Assembly: GCA_002005505.1 (NCBI GenBank)
Contig: KV908589.1
Location: forward strand, 124,001 to 188,000
DNA: 64,000 nt
Origin: Botryococcus braunii
Lineage: Eukaryota > Chlorophyta > Trebouxiophyceae
Direction of reading: 5' to 3'
The translations under genes and the position numbers were made by a program. Position 1 is the first letter of the stretch. Every line of letters begins with the position of its first letter. Below are positions 27,335 to 38,330 of the stretch, one piece after another. Below the pieces are notes generated by a model, which worked only from the letters and a program-made list of their open reading frames with translations, did no database searches and was not told where the DNA came from.

Positions 27335-28543
27335 TTACTTTTGAGGATTATGCCCCGGCCCTTTTCCCTTCCAATGTGCTCCCCGGCCACCACGGCCCTT
27401 CCACTGCCCACCTCGAGCTTGATTAGAGGGGAAAGGAGGAGGTGGGGGCAATTGACTGTCGCGCCTGCTCTTCCTTTGCAAGTAGTCCCGCTTGGCCTGA
27501 CATTGCCATTGCTCGTGACCAAAGTTTTTGCAGAAATAACACTGGCGCTCGGAGGGGACGCTTGTCCGAGAATCTAACTTCCCACCAACGGTGTGTCCGA
27601 CGGCTCCAAGCACAGGCCCCTGGGTGAATCCCGGAAAGTATGCCGGCGTGCTTGTTGGAGTCCTCTTCACAACGTTGAGAACCTTCCTTCCTTCCTGTCC
27701 CCTCAGCATCCCCCCTGATTTTAAGTTGCTTTCATATTGCACCACATAAGTGCACAATGAGTCGAGGCTTGTGAACCTGACACCAGTTTGAGGGTTAACT
27801 GTGCAAGCAACTCTAATAGGAGCATTCAGGCCTTTGAGGAACATATATATTTTATCATTTTCGCAGATGTCATATTCGGTTTCTACATCACTCAACAAGG
27901 AAATAAACCTTTCTATGTATCTTTCAACGCTTTCTTGCCCTTGATAAACATGGTCTAATTTTTGCCGGGCAGCCATAACCAAATCTGTAGAGTCGTATCG
28001 ATTTCCCATAAAATTTTTAAAGTCTTCCCATGTTGGCTCTGTTTGACCTCCTTCCCTTTCCTTCCTTTTGAGGTATGTCCCCCAAACCTTTGTAGGTCGC
28101 TCCTCCATACATTGCAGCGCGACTGCCACCCACTTGTCCCTTGACACATTTGAAATGTTCACATATGATTCCACCTTACTAGCAAAGAATTGGAAGCTTC
28201 CTCTTTTTCCTGTAAACATGGCTGGTGTAGGCACACGCACGACGTTAGTGGTGGATGACGTCCGCTTGGATGCTCGTTCTCCCTCCAAGGCCTCAATCCG
28301 CTTCAATAACCGTAGAATTAGGGATTTAGTCTTATTTTTCTTCAAGGGTGTCTTCAAAGGAGTGGGTTTGGGTTTCGTTTTGGGTGTGGTCGGTTTGGGC
28401 GATGGGGCCAGATGCAATTCCGTTTCGGACTCTTCCAAAAGATCATCGACTTCAATACCTTCCTTTTCCAAACCTTCCAAAATTTCTTTCTCTTTAAGGG
28501 GGAGACCGGAGTACTTGTTTCCTTTCCGTTTAACCGCCATCAT
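27335..28543 (-). CDS. Gypsy-B gag
   Basis: It has 402 residues from MMAVKRKGNKYSG. The N-terminus has a charged helical stretch and a Pro/Lys-rich segment (TTPKTKPKPTPLKTPLKK). The core (KLDHVYQGQESVERYIERF) aligns with Gypsy-A and Gypsy-C. The CCHC knuckle is CYFCKNFGHEQWQC, and the tail is RG/K-rich (GQWKGRGGRGAHWKGKG). It forms the particle and binds RNA. No lesion was seen. Confidence 0.92.
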   Translation of the reverse strand: MMAVKRKGNKYSGLPLKEKEILEGLEKEGIEVDDLLEESETELHLAPSPKPTTPKTKPKPTPLKTPLKKNKTKSLILRLLKRIEALEGERASKRTSSTTNVVRVPTPAMFTGKRGSFQFFASKVESYVNISNVSRDKWVAVALQCMEERPTKVWGTYLKRKEREGGQTEPTWEDFKNFMGNRYDSTDLVMAARQKLDHVYQGQESVERYIERFISLLSDVETEYDICENDKIYMFLKGLNAPIRVACTVNPQTGVRFTSLDSLCTYVVQYESNLKSGGMLRGQEGRKVLNVVKRTPTSTPAYFPGFTQGPVLGAVGHTVGGKLDSRTSVPSERQCYFCKNFGHEQWQCQAKRDYLQRKSRRDSQLPPPPPFPSNQARGGQWKGRGGRGAHWKGKGPGHNPQK

Positions 28544-28609
28544 GTTGCAATGGAACAATGCAATTACAACCTTCCCTACGTCTCCCTTCGGTTCGAGGCT
28601 CTAACCGCC

Positions 28610-28621
28610 TCGCCGATACCA
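28610..28621 (-). promoter_or_regulatory. Gypsy-B primer-binding site
   Basis: Minus-strand TGGTATCGGCGA lies one base after the 5' LTR, identical to the sites of Gypsy-A, Gypsy-C and both TRIMs. Confidence 0.88.
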
Positions 28622-28622
28622 A

Positions 28623-29073
28623 TTTAACGAAGTGAGACGTGTAACTAAGATTTATAACAAGCTAAGCAAGGGTTTCAGGCAAGGGTGACACCGAAGGTAG
28701 AAATCGAAGTTCCAATCCGTTACAAGTTCGCAGCCCTCCTCACGCAGGTCGTCCGAGTCTCCAAAGAACAATATATAATGAACAATGTAGAGAATGCTAG
28801 ATGTCTCACTCGTAGCAGCAAAACCCAAAGACAATGATCGCCACCCGAGTTCCTAGTCCACCTATGCGCGGATCCGGCTACGTCGTCCCTCTACGAGATG
28901 CTCTCGCGAGCATAACGATATGGATGACGAGAGGAGACCCACTAGGATATTACAGTCATTTTCCTACACACAAGGACAACGAGATCTACTCGTATCCCAA
29001 AGGGCACGAAGAAACATGAACTACGCGCACATCCTACGTGAGACGCGTCGCGCTGACGCGGCACCTCACTACA
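28623..29073 (-). repeat. Gypsy-B 5' LTR (451 bp)
   Basis: It has the same length and apparently the same sequence as 22127-22577, including the non-canonical AA terminus next to the primer site. Confidence 0.9.
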
Positions 29074-29078
29074 CTCTG

Positions 29079-29694
29079 TGTCCTTCCCTCCAAGGACCAA
29101 AACGAGATCTCTGGTTGCCTTAAGATATTTCAGCACTCTGATGGCTTCATTCCAGTGAGCAGTAGTAGGGGTAATCCTGTACCTGGAAAGCACTCCCACA
29201 GCCTGTGAAATATCAGGCCTAGTGGTATTTGCAATGTACAACAGTGACCCAACCAGTTCAAAGTACCTGTGCCCTGGTGGCAGAGGGCTCCCAGCACCAA
29301 TGCTGTCACTGTTGTCCTTGGACATAGGCCTCTGTGTGGCTACAAAATCTTTAGTCATAGGGGTGTCACGCCCCACAGACTCCAGATCCAGCCCAAATTT
29401 CTCAACCAGTGCATCAATCTTAGGGATGCAGCTCAACGAAATTAGCCCTTTATCCCTATCTCTCATCACTTGACAGCCCAGAAAATCTTTTACCTCTCCT
29501 AAATCATGAATGGTGAACTCTTGCTTGAGTAAACCCTTCACTCTCTCAATCTCTCCCATGCCTTTGGACACTATCAGCAGATCATCTACATAAATCAACA
29601 CAAATGACTTTCCTCCATCTACTGAACACTTCACATAGACACCAGCATCACTCTTGCACACTTCATAGCCCATGGTATGCAGCTTCTCATTAAG
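29079..29694 (-). pseudogene. Copia-G RT, C-terminal segment between TRIM-2 and Gypsy-B
   Basis: The minus-strand frame is open across the whole segment: EKLHTMGYEVCKSDAGVYVK, VLIYVDDLLIVSKG, EFTIHDLGEVKDFLGCQV, PPGHRYFELVGSLLYIANTT, ending at the Gypsy-B LTR. The catalytic YVDD is intact. It is separated from its N-terminal part only by the TRIM-2 insertion. Confidence 0.88.
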
Positions 29695-30278
29695 TGTAAC
29701 GTGCGAGCGGATCGGGCCTGGCGACCCCGGTCCGGCTCGGGTACATAAGCCGCTTAGAATTCCATCGAAGACCTGGATCGTACCTCTTTTCAAGATGTTA
29801 CGATGTCCCCCTAGCGACTGGGCAGTCGCGGGTTCGATTCTCGTTACACTTGGTATCGGCGACGAGGGCTGATTTTTCCCCGTCGCGCGAGACTCGGGAA
29901 AACGGACTTGCCCGTAAGGGGGGATGAGATTCCAGGGTCCGTATGATCCGGAGTTGGTGGAGTTATCCGAGGGATGCTTCACGTGATCGCCATGGCGCGT
30001 GGTATGGGACGCGCGTCCTGACCGGTCGGCCGGGTTGCCTTGGCTCGTGGTATGGGACGCGAGTCTAGGCTGATCCGACGGGAAGAGCACAATCGAGGAC
30101 GATTGTGGTCTAAGCGGGGGAGAGTGTAACGTGCGAGCGGATCGGGCCTGGCGACCCCGGTCCGGCTCGGGTACATAAACCGCTTAGAATTCCATCGAAG
30201 ACCTGGATCGTACCTCTTTTCAAGATGTTACGATGTCCCCCTAGCGACTGGGCAGTCGCGGGTTCGATTCTCGTTACA
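29695..30278 (+). mobile_element. TRIM-2, 584 bp terminal-repeat retrotransposon
   Basis: LTRs of 154 bp (29695-29848 and 30125-30278) run TGTAACG...CGTTACA and differ at one site. TSD TTAAG is at 29690-29694 and 30279-30283. The primer site TGGTATCGGCGA starts at 29851, and a polypurine tract (GCGGGGGAGAG) precedes the second LTR. The core is non-coding. The LTR ends in a tRNA-like segment with a B-box match GGTTCGATTCT, preceded by a GCGACT/AGTCGC hairpin; its A box is unclear. The first half of the LTR resembles TRIM-1 (GAGCGGATCGGGCCTGG, TACATAAGC), so the two are related. Confidence 0.9.
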
Positions 30279-30881
30279 TTAAGGGTGTTATGCCATGCCC
30301 TTGGAGCTTGCTTCAGGCCATACAATGCCTTCTTCAAGCGACACACTGTGTTACCATCCCCATTTTCAAACCCAGGAGTTTGTGTGACATAAACCTCCTC
30401 CTCTAATTCTCCATTCAGGAAAGCAGTCTTGACATCCACCTTGTGCATGGATTTCAAGACCCTCTTGTGCAGCCACTGACAGTAAGGCTCTCCTGGATCC
30501 ATAACTGCTAGTTGGAGCAAAGACTTCCATGACATCTACTCCAGGAATTTGCCTGCATCCTTGAGCTACCAGCCTAGCCTTGAACCTCAGCACATTACCA
30601 TGGGCATCCATTTTCACTGAAAAGATCCAATGAATTGGAATTACTTTATGGCCACGAGGTCTAGGGACATGCTCCATGACCTCGTGGGCATCCAAAGAAT
30701 TCTGCTCCTCTTGCATAGGAGCCTTCCAATATTCCCACTGAGGGGACTTCTGTGCCTCCTTCAAACTGGAAGGCACACTAATTTTCCCAAACCGCACCCC
30801 TGTGTGCTTCCCCTGATCTGGCTTGCTCTCACTCTCTCTTTCACCCACTACTCTTTCGCTGAATGTCGCCGCACTGCACAT
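30279..30881 (-). pseudogene. Copia-G RT, N-terminal segment with one frameshift
   Basis: It begins in the linker (KHTGVRFGKISVPSSLKEA), then HKVIPIHWIFSVKMDAHGN and [18 protein letters not shown]. Near 30450 a small insertion in the EIHQVDVKTAF region shifts the frame. The second frame then gives [19 protein letters not shown] and [15 protein letters not shown] up to the TRIM-2 site. Otherwise well preserved. Confidence 0.86.
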
Positions 30882-32176
30882 GGGTGCAGCTTGCGAGGAT
30901 TCTGACTTTCCTCGCTGCTCTCTCTCTCTCTCTGAGACTCACAGTTTGCCCTTTCGAGCTTACTGCTTCGCACTCTCACATCATCCTCCCAGACACAGGT
31001 ATCTCGGAAAGCTCTTGTAATTGGGCAAATTCTCACACTGTCCAAGCTTCCGATTCACCTCCTCATCCACACTCTTACATGACTGACGTGCTTCAGCCTC
31101 GTCAGAGCTCTCACAAGCAATTGACCCACTCTGCACAGCTTGGACACTTGGTCTGTCTTGGTGTTGTGCCCATGTCTCTCTCTCTCTCTGTCTGCTCCCC
31201 ACCAAACATGAGCGCTGGGGCGCAGGCCCAGCAGCACGCTCACTAGCATAGCCCACACTTGTGTGGCTGGCACCACATTGTCTTTGGGCATCACAGATAG
31301 AACTCACATCTCTAACAGTTCCCTCAGGCACTGAACAGGTCCCACCCATGCATCTCAGCTCACTTGGACCATTTTCAGTCTGATCAGAGACTGTCCCCCT
31401 CTCTTCACTCACAATTGAAACAGGTCTCTCTTGCACCTGACTCAAATCCTGCACTTCCCCTGGTCCCTGTGACTTAGTGTCACCATCAGTCAGCCCCTCT
31501 CTCTCTCACAACTCTCTCCCCTATCCTGTGCCAGCAGGATTTCCCGAGCAGCAGCTCGTTGCTCACAGCGTTGAGCTCGAGACAGTCCATCCAGAGGAGG
31601 ATTTGCAGTAGCGGGAGGAGTATTCCGGCGTGACTGCTGTGCTCGCTCCAAGGTCCGTTGATGCTGCCCACTGTCAGAGCTTCCTCGCGCAAGTTGCTGA
31701 AGTGTATCCAGTACCCCGGACTGGTTCAGATCCAGCTGGAGTGGTTCCTCACTTGGTCCAGGAACAATTTCTGGGGTGTCCTCCTCTTGGGAAGGCTTCC
31801 CTTGACAAGCAGGCTCGGTTGCAGCCTGATCAGGGGGTCCTGGGAGGGTGCTGTCAGGTCTGCTGCTGGGGCAGGGAGCGCTGACAGCCTGATTCCGAGT
31901 GCTGCACTGAGGTGAGGAAGCTGCCGGGTTGCCGAGGTGCTGTTGGGCTGGCAAACCTTCCGGATATGAGAACTGCAGTGGCTGGTCCAGGAGAGTGGAC
32001 ATTCCCACCCGAGAGGCTCCTCGGATGTGTTCCACAAATTGGACATCTCTGCTCTCTCTCCAGACTCCCCCTCCCAGATAAATACGATATGCCTTGGACA
32101 CTGGGGAATAACCAGTGAACATGCCAGGCACAGCCTTTGGTGTAAATACCCCCCTCTGCTGATCAGGCACATGCAC
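30882..32176 (-). pseudogene. Copia-G integrase C-terminus and integrase-RT linker, frameshifted
   Basis: The frame 32176-31490 starts just past the stop at 32192 and covers DQQRGVFTPKAVPGMFTGYS, GGGVWRESRDVQFVEHIRG and a Ser/Gln-rich linker. It fails in a GA-repeat (CERERG), where two extra bases are present compared with Copia-F. A second frame, 31454-30981, contains the Cys module (KLGQCENLPNYKSFPRYLC). Frameshifts lie in simple repeats, as expected for slippage decay. Confidence 0.82.
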
Positions 32177-32191
32177 AAATGCCAGGCATCC

Positions 32192-34091
32192 CTAAGTACG
32201 AAGAAGTGATACATCTGGCTTGTATCCCATGAATAATTCACAAGGAGTGAGAGGCCTGCCTGTACTGGGTCCCATGGTCAGGAGGATGCAGGCTGTTTCT
32301 AGGGCCTCTTTCCACATAACTGGACTGGCACCTGCAAAATTGAGGAGGGTTTTGGTTCGCTCCTTCAAGGTCCTGTTGGCTCGCTCTGCTATCCCGTTCT
32401 GCTGGGGAGTGTAGGGTGCAGACATCTCCAGCTTAGTGCCCTGAGACGCACAGAACTCCTTGAATCTGGATTTAATAAATTCTGTGCCTCTGTCACACCG
32501 AATGCACTTGACAGTGGTCCCTCTTTTTGTCTGCCAAAATAGAATCAGGTCCCGGACAACTGAGGAAATTACATCCTTTGACTTTACTGGTAGGACAGCT
32601 TTCCATCCAGACGCCTCATCAGCTACAGTCACCCAAAAGCGTTCCCCAGAGATTGCTGCTGGTGAAATGGGGCCCACAGTGTCAATATGGATTCTGTCAA
32701 GGGGATTTATTGCAGGCCTGGAACTTTCACCAAAGGGAGGACGGGTGTGCTTCCCCTCAATACACGCTTCACAATACTTTGGACAGTTCTCACATGTTGA
32801 CAGGGAAGTATCAATGCCTGTGACCAGCTGTTCGTTGCTCTGGCGCTGCATCCATGGTTCACCCGGATGACCCATTCTGCTGTGCCACAGAAATCGTTTC
32901 GCACAGTCATGCTGCAGGTTTTTCTTGGATTTGTTCTTCATTGCAGCTGCCACTGGTAACAAACGTTGCACTGGGGGAACAGATAGGCAGTCATGTACAT
33001 AATAAAGGCCTTTTTCTGCTCTGATGGGCATCTTCCAGCCATTCGGGCCAGAGACTGTGGTAAATGCACCCATGCTGTCTGTGGCAAAGCAGGCTCCATC
33101 ACGAAGGGCAGCAGAAACAGACAAGGTGTTCATCGTTGCAGAGGGAACACACTGAACATGATGCAGCCACAGCGGGATAGATTGCTGGTTCAATAGACAG
33201 ATTGATCCAGTGGCAGTAATTCCTCCTGTTGCATCAGACGTGGCCAGCTGCAGAGGGATGGGAGCAGCATGCACTGTGGGAGCATGCAGTAGTGACAGAT
33301 CATTGACAAGATGGACTGACGCTCCACTGTCTACCAACCAGGACTGTTTGGATATTCTCCCCTTGCATGGTTTGAGAACATTATAGGATACCACGTGTGG
33401 CATACCTTCTGGCGGAGGAGAAGGTGGACCGGGTGGTGGATGCAGCAGTGGGAACGCTCCCGCTGCAGGGAAGACATGCTGGACTGTTGGTGGGGGCTGG
33501 GGTCCTCCTGGGAACTGACCTTGGGGCCACATGCCTGCCAGTTGCTGCACTGCTGCTACCACATTCCTCTGTGTTTCTGCGTCCCTCTGTCTCTTGCGGC
33601 AGTCTCTCAAGAAGTGCCCCTTTTTGTGGCAGTAGTTGCACGTACCACGTACCTCCACCTTGGCCTCTGTGTCTACAGGCTGTCTGGTCTGAGTCACAGC
33701 ACATGCAGTAGGGGCAGGGACTGCTGCAGCCAGCATTGGCTGTGCTGTCATGACCGCTGCAGGCAGATCTGGGTCATCATTATAGCCCGTTGCTTCTGCT
33801 GTGGTGGAGATGAGGTCTGCCAGCTGGTTCAGGGGATAAGCCACGGCTGTAGGCAGTAGTCCAGGGGAGTTGGCAGCTGCAGGCAGGCCCTGCACAATCT
33901 GTGTGGCCACGTGCCCATCCAGGAGATCATGACCATTTCTCTTCAAGCAACCTTTCATATTGATCATTCTATTGACGTACTGGGAAATTGTTTCACCTTG
34001 TTTCATGCCACGGGACATCTCCTTTAGCCAGTCAGCATTAGCCTGAGGATTGTAGCCTCCCACAAACTTCCTACAAATATGCACATATGCA
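32192..34091 (-). pseudogene. Copia-G gag, protease and integrase with a single Trp-to-stop change
   Basis: About 630 codons run from the Gypsy-C insertion point: YVHICRKFVGGYNPQANADW, CCHC knuckle CNYCHKKGHFLRDC, protease SWLVDSGASVHLVND, integrase finger (LWHSRMGHPG, CENC, CEAC) and catalytic HIDTVGP, CDRGTEF and NGIAERANR, all intact. TAG at 32192-32194 replaces the Trp codon of the TWGCLAF motif. Without that change the frame would continue into 32176-31490. Confidence 0.9.
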
Positions 34092-34096
34092 TCATA

Positions 34097-34337
34097 TGTA
34101 ACAGGGGTTCAACGATCGGGTGAACCTCGTGACGCATAACGGCGTTACACGTGCAGTAGCGCACCGGTGGTGCTGCTGTGCGGGCAGAGATTGGACAAGA
34201 TAGAGAGGTGTTAGGATAGTCTAGGCACCTAAAGGCTTGGGTTTAGAGTTATAGAGACCTTGGGCGAGAGGTGGAGCCCCATTATGTAAGGTTCGTGGCA
34301 GTCGGGGTTTGGGACCTTTGCCGATCGGTCCGTGACA
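34097..34337 (+). repeat. Gypsy-C 5' LTR (241 bp)
   Basis: It starts TGTAACAGGGG and ends CCGTGACA. GGTTCA/TGAACC near the start can form a hairpin. TGTAA (TATGTAAGG) lies about 55 bases before the end. There is no duplicated leader. Confidence 0.9.
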
Positions 34338-34538
34338 GTGGTATCGGCGAGAGGGGCTTAGGCCCCTTTCGTGAGCCGACTGAGTCTAGAAAGGTATATT
34401 TATTTATGTAATTTAATAGAAGAGGAATTTGCCGCTTGGGAGTTAGATTTAGCGAGGAGACGTCGTGAAGTCTCACAGGGCCCCCAACTCGACGATCCCT
34501 CTCGTTCCGTACAATCTGATGCCTCAATAACTTCAGAA

Positions 34539-35793
34539 ATGGCGCGGAGAGAACTTGATGATTTACGTGCGCAGCTGGATGAGTCCCGAGAGCGGGAAGA
34601 CGCGCTCCAAACTCAGATCGACGAACTCCGTGCGGAACAAGAGGCACGACCCACTCCCGTAATTCGTACGCATATGCCTGACAAATTTGAGGGCCGAAAG
34701 GATGATTTGGAGCAATTTTTAGAGGATGTGCGTTCGTATTGTGTGCTTACTAATCTCCCACTTGACAAGCGAGTGGATTACGCGGTGCGGTGCCTGGGGA
34801 AGTCCGTGAAAAAGGTATGGCTGGCTAAGAAAGCCAATTACCTTAGAACAAACCCAGGTACAGCCCTGACTCTTGAAATCTTTGGACAACTTCTGGGCAG
34901 TGTCTATGACAATAGTGATAAAATCACCAAGGCAAGGGACAAGTTGGATAAGGTTTTTCAGGGTTCTGATACCCTAGAACGTTATGTCGAAAGGTTCACA
35001 ACACTGCTTTCAGAGGTGGAAGTGGGGGGAGAGCTGTCTGGGGGGGAGAAAATTCATCGCTTTAGAAAGGGGTTGCGCGACGACTTAAAAAAAGGTGGCT
35101 GTCCTTGACCCCACCACTGGGGCTCCTTACCAAGACATAGATGCATTGATCAGTGCACTAACAAAGTATGATGCTGCCGTGGGAGGCACGGCGCAGGGGA
35201 AAAGACAACGTCTTGGGGGCCCTAGTGTGGCAGCCACCACTGCCGTCGAATATGCCTACCCCACAGCCACCCCGGACGGGACATGGACAGGATACAACTA
35301 TGGCTATGGTTATCAACAAGCCTCAACGTATGCTGCGGCTCCCATGGCCATGGCCCCAGTCTACCCTCAAGCAGGTCCATTAGCCTCCATGGCAGGTGGG
35401 CCTTCCCTGTATCCCCGTAGGGATGGGGTACCACCCTCAATGCGGGTAGATCGCCGCACTGGGTTCAACCCCGAGAGGCAGTGTTTCTCGTGTCAGAGCA
35501 TGGGTCATGAGGCGTGGGTGTGCCCTTTCAAACAAATGGCTGAACACCCTGAGATCCCCCTCACTGCTTTTCAGTTGCACATTGCTCAACAGATTGTGAG
35601 GGACCGGCGGGCTCGGGGAGTTCCACTTCCTGTCATCCCTGCACAGTTTGCAGAGATGGTGAATAGGGGCCAAGCATATGGTGGGGTGGGAACGGGCGGG
35701 ACTGGACCAGCTGGTAGGACTGGGCGCGGGCGCGGACGAGGCCGGGGACGAGGACGGGGCTACGGAAGAGGGCGGGGACGGGCTAGAACATGA
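34539..35793 (+). pseudogene. Gypsy-C gag, one frameshift
   Basis: From MARRELDDLRAQLDE, a coiled-coil N-terminus is followed by HMPDKFEGRKDDLEQFL, VRCLGKSVKKVWL and RFRKGLRDDLKK. An A run at 35087-35093 then shifts the frame by one. The second frame continues VAVLDPTTGAPYQDIDALI, the CCHC knuckle CFSCQSMGHEAWVC and a long RG tail (GRGRGRGRGRGYGRG) to the stop at 35793. The frame is also open upstream of this ATG to about 34371. The stop overlaps the pol start as ATGA. Confidence 0.88.
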
Positions 35794-38330
35794 ACATGGA
35801 ACAATACCTCACCACATTTTCTCCTTATCCTAATTTTTATTCTTCTTTAAAACAGCAAGCGGGACAGCTTTTAGATTGTTTATTTTCTTGTAGCACTTCT
35901 TTGGAAGTTCAGCCCGATGGTACACACTTACCACAGTTTGTTGTTGTTAAACGGGGGGAAGTTGAACAAACATTATCACGCTTTCGGCAAGACCAACTTG
36001 GGACACCTCAAATGCATGCTTGCTTTGTCTTAGGGGCAAAAGTTGCCAAAAGTGCGACCATTTTTCCCTTTTTGAAGGGCATGCGTGTGCTCCTGCAAGG
36101 GAAAAAAGATAGGAATATTCCCTATTCCTATGTCGTTTACTATGCACCTCCCCAACATTGCATATCATTTTGTCAGGCCCTAGCACATCCAGACCTTGCC
36201 TTCATCTTCAATATCAGGTGTGGGGGGGTCAGTGGAGTCGCTCTGATAGATACCGGGGCAACCCACACATTTGTGCGCAGGTCTTTTGTGAACACCTTAG
36301 GCCTTCGGCCGGTGAACACTCCGGTGTCTGTCCAATTGGCAGATGGCCAAACAATGACCTCTGCCGGCACTGTTTCTTTAAGGTTGCATTTGTCAAGAAC
36401 TTACGTTGAACAAAGGAAATTCATAGTCTGTGACAGGCTCTTGGATGGTATAGATGTCATTTTAGGAAATGATTTCTTGAAAGACCGGGGCGCATTCATA
36501 GACTACGCGCAAAATGCCTTGCATTTGAAGCCGGCACACTTCCCTCACTACATAACTCTCCGAAATAATGCGATTGTGCCCGAGACAAGCCTAATAAATC
36601 ATACTAAGATTATTTCAGCAATAAGTGCAAACAGGGCTTTACGGAAGGGTGCTCAAATGTTTTGGGGAGTCGTGCGAGAGGAGACAAAGGAGGGGACAAT
36701 GGGGAATGGAAGGGACCAGTCATGGGAGGAGATTGTATTGGGGAAAGTGGCCTCGGCTACCATGAAAGAAGAACCTCCCCCATGGGATACAGATGAAGCC
36801 ACCGACCTTAACCTAAACTCTCGGGATGCAATTGGTAGTATGACTGGCAAACCAAAGGAGCTGCGAGAACTTCTGTTGCAGTTTCTAGATGTTTTCCCAG
36901 ATAAGCTGCCAGAGTTGCCACCAGATAGGGGGGTAGCTCACACTATACCAATGGAACCAGGCCATGTACCCCCGTGCCGACCCACCTATAGGCTTGCTGA
37001 ACCTGAAGTCAAAGAATGTAGGCGGCGCGTCGAAGAACTCTTAACCCAAGGGTTCATTAGGCCTAGTTCCTCTCCTTATGGCAGCCCAATTCTGTTTGTT
37101 AGAAAAAAGGATGGTTCTTTCCGTATGGTCATCGACTATCGAGCGGTCAATAATCTCACAAGGAAAGACAAATATCCATTACCAAGAATTGACGATTTGC
37201 TAGATAAACTACAAGGCTCACGATATTTCAGTTCGTTTGACCTGTTGTCGGGTTACCACCAAGTACGACTGCATGAGGCGGATGTACCCAAAACAGCATT
37301 TAGGACACCTTTTGGGTCCTATGAGTTTTTGGTTATGCCCTTTGGGCTTACGAATGCTCCGTCAACTTTTCAAAGGTTGATGAATTCAATATTTCACGAC
37401 TTTATTCGTGAAGGCTTCGTCGTTATTTATCTAGATGACTTGTTAATCCACAGTCAATCCTTAGAGGATCATTACCAACATTTGGCACGTGTGCTCGAGC
37501 GGCTCCGGGAACAGAAACTGTATGCTAAGTTATCCAAATGTGACTTCCTAACGTCAGAGTTGTGTTACTTGGGACATGTTGTTGGACGGGACGGGCTGAA
37601 AGTGGATCCGGCTAAAGTTAAAGCTATCAAGGACTGGCCAACTCCCACTACGGCGACGCACGTACGGCAATTTCTGGGGCTAGCCAACTACTTCCGCAAG
37701 TTTGTCAAAAACTATAGTACGATAGCTGCCCCACTTACCCATCTAACTGGCAAGACTCCATGGATTTGGGGCAACACCGAGCAACATTCTTTTGATAGTC
37801 TCAAAAATGCCTTAGTCAATGCTCCCACCTTGGTATTGCCAAATCCACAAAAGCCGTACCGTGTCGTTACCGATGCTAGTGACATAGGAGTTGGTGCAGT
37901 TTTATTACAAGACCAAAAGCCGGTCGCTTATTTCAGTAAAAAATTCAATTCAGCTGAGACGCGATATAGCACAACTGAAAAAGAACTTTTAGGAGTCTTA
38001 TATGCTTTGAAAGAGTGGCGCTGCTATGTCCTAGGCACCTCATTTGTTGTTGTCACTGACCATAAGGCTAACAGCTTTTTACAAACCCAATCTCTCCTTT
38101 CACCCAGAAGGGCGCGGTGGGCCGAATATCTGCAACAATTTGACATTAAGTGGGAATGGTCACCTGGGGTTGGCAACCCAGCAGACCCACTTTCAAGATG
38201 TCCTAACCTGGCCGTGGCCAACGTGTCGGGTGAACATCTGGGGGAGCACTCTCTCCTTGTCGAAGCGGATATGATGGGGGCAGGGGAGGCTGCAGACTCT
38301 CACTCCCTCCCTCGCAACTGGAAGGAATGG
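35790..38330 (+). CDS. Gypsy-C pol: protease, RT and RNase H
   Basis: It starts MNMEQYLTTF in the ATGA overlap with gag. Protease DTGA is at residue 154. RT motifs VRKKDGSFRMVIDYRAVNN and YLDD (residue 547) and RNase H (TTEKELLGVLYALKEW, VVTDH, ARWAEYLQQF) all appear intact. The natural frame is left near 38330, where the integrase deletion lies; the frame then runs to a chance stop at 38456. RT and RNase H could still be made. Confidence 0.9.

Larger units (their letters stand above)
22127..29073 (-). mobile_element. Gypsy-B, complete chromovirus, probably recent
   Basis: It is 6947 bp, with two 451 bp LTRs (22127-22577 and 28623-29073) that look identical by eye. TSD CTCTG is at 22122-22126 and 29074-29078. 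It has intact gag and pol ORFs, primer site TGGTATCGGCGA (28621-28610) and G-rich polypurine tract at 22578-22592. It has every part needed for autonomous movement and is the youngest-looking full element here. Confidence 0.95.

Noticed and set aside
30240..30278. A tRNA gene in TRIM-2
   Set aside because: There is a B box and a hairpin, but no A box at tRNA spacing and no cloverleaf.
35080..35100. Programmed frameshift in Gypsy-C gag at the A run
   Set aside because: The shift is within gag, the direction is +1, and the related Gypsy-A reads straight through here. An indel in a homopolymer is simpler.
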